Below, one piece after another: positions 6,507-6,858 of a stretch of DNA of 6,858 nt. Origin of the DNA: Ignavibacteriales bacterium. Lineage in GTDB: Bacteria > Bacteroidota > Ignavibacteria > Ignavibacteriales > Melioribacteraceae. The stretch spans positions 1 through 6,858 of the forward strand of contig JACKAA010000008.1 in the NCBI GenBank assembly GCA_020635275.1, written 5' to 3'. The notes beneath the pieces were generated by a model, which was not told the DNA's origin, did no database searches, and saw nothing but the letters and a program-made list of their open reading frames with translations. Position numbers and translations under genes: made by a program. The first letter of the stretch is position 1; every line of letters begins with the position of its first letter.

Positions 6507-6858
6507 TCAAATTTTTTTAATATTAACTTCATTTAATTTTGTTGTAAACATTATCATTTTAACCATTGTCCAGATATGATGAAACGAACAAACTTGTTTT
6601 TCACAATTGTCAGATAATCCAATTAAGCATTTATTATCTTTTGAATTTTCAAATACATCTATAATATCTTTCAATTCAATGGTATCAAATGATTTTAATA
6701 ATTTAAATCCTCCCCCTTTCCCTTTCTGAGATATTACAATTTCCGCATAGGTCAATTTTTGTAATATTTTTGCTACATATTCTTTTGGCAACGCTATTGC
6801 ATTAGAAATTTCTTTTGCATTTAAATATCTATCAGAATTCATCAGATTCATGAATTTT
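6507..6858 (-). CDS. Rrf2-family transcription regulator with Fe-S cysteines (5' end cut by window edge)
   Basis: Rrf2 proteins are winged-helix DNA-binding regulators; many, such as IscR and NsrR, sense NO, redox state or Fe-S supply through a cluster. Numbering from the ATG at 6851, the visible part includes helix-turn-helix residues (about 11-35, with LPKEYVAKILQKL) and the GKGGGF wing (44-49). A Cys-rich segment follows: Cys75, Cys83, Cys88 and His91/His92, spaced C-x7-C-x4-C-x2-H. These could hold an Fe-S cluster, as in IscR/NsrR-type members. Family members begin about 20 residues earlier, and the frame stays open to the window edge (codons for Lys-Phe precede the first Met), so the true start lies outside. 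It is read in the same direction as the nos genes and ends 48 bp before the cytochrome gene, which suggests it controls the cluster. Whether it senses NO, O2 or Fe-S status cannot be told here. Confidence 0.88.
   Translation of the reverse strand, partial: KFMNLMNSDRYLNAKEISNAIALPKEYVAKILQKLTYAEIVISQKGKGGGFKLLKSFDTIELKDIIDVFENSKDNKCLIGLSDNCEKQVCSFHHIWTMVKMIMFTTKLNEVNIKKI

Noticed and set aside
1..6858. CRISPR array, insertion sequence, tRNA or rRNA.
   Set aside because: No regularly spaced direct repeats, transposase motifs, or structured RNA gene sequences were seen; coding sequence fills nearly all of the window.

Overview
The window is most of an atypical (clade II) nitrous oxide reductase (nos) cluster. 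Every gene is on the minus strand, so it is transcribed from the right edge leftwards. The order in transcription is: an Rrf2-family regulator (5' end cut by the window edge), a monoheme c-type cytochrome lipoprotein, nosZ, a four-helix membrane protein of unknown function, nosL, nosD, nosF and nosY. The DNA is strongly AT-rich. The three periplasmic metal or heme proteins (cytochrome, NosZ, NosL) all begin with lipoprotein signal peptides rather than a Tat leader. Together with the gene order and the protein sequences, this suggests a Bacteroidota, Ignavibacteriota or Chlorobi-type bacterium. That assignment is inferred from protein character, not from a marker gene.

Right end (6459-6858): the Rrf2 regulator has a winged-helix wing and three cysteines that could hold a redox-sensitive Fe-S cluster, and it lies just upstream of the structural genes. 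Centre-right (4033-6458): the cytochrome and NosZ are 14 bp apart. NosZ keeps all seven CuZ histidines and a complete CuA site, so it looks like a functional N2O reductase. Between nosZ and the next gene (3941-4032) is a 14-bp stem-loop that begins 6 nt after the nosZ stop codon. Centre-left (185-3940): the membrane protein, NosL, NosD, NosF and NosY are packed with overlaps of 8, 26, 4 and 4 bp, which points to one translationally coupled unit. The leftmost 184 bp are AT-rich, with no gene and no convincing terminator.

Working model: the regulator senses NO, O2 or Fe-S status and controls the cluster. The lipoprotein cytochrome passes electrons to lipoprotein NosZ at the membrane surface. 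NosL delivers Cu(I), and NosD with the NosFY ABC transporter matures the CuZ cluster. The membrane protein occupies the position of NosB in other clade II clusters, and its two conserved loops are predicted to face the periplasm. No nosR, nosX, nosG, nosH or nosC1/C2 is present in the window, so electron delivery probably depends on the small cytochrome. The least understood parts are the membrane protein, the cytochrome's role, and the stem-loop separating nosZ from its accessory genes.
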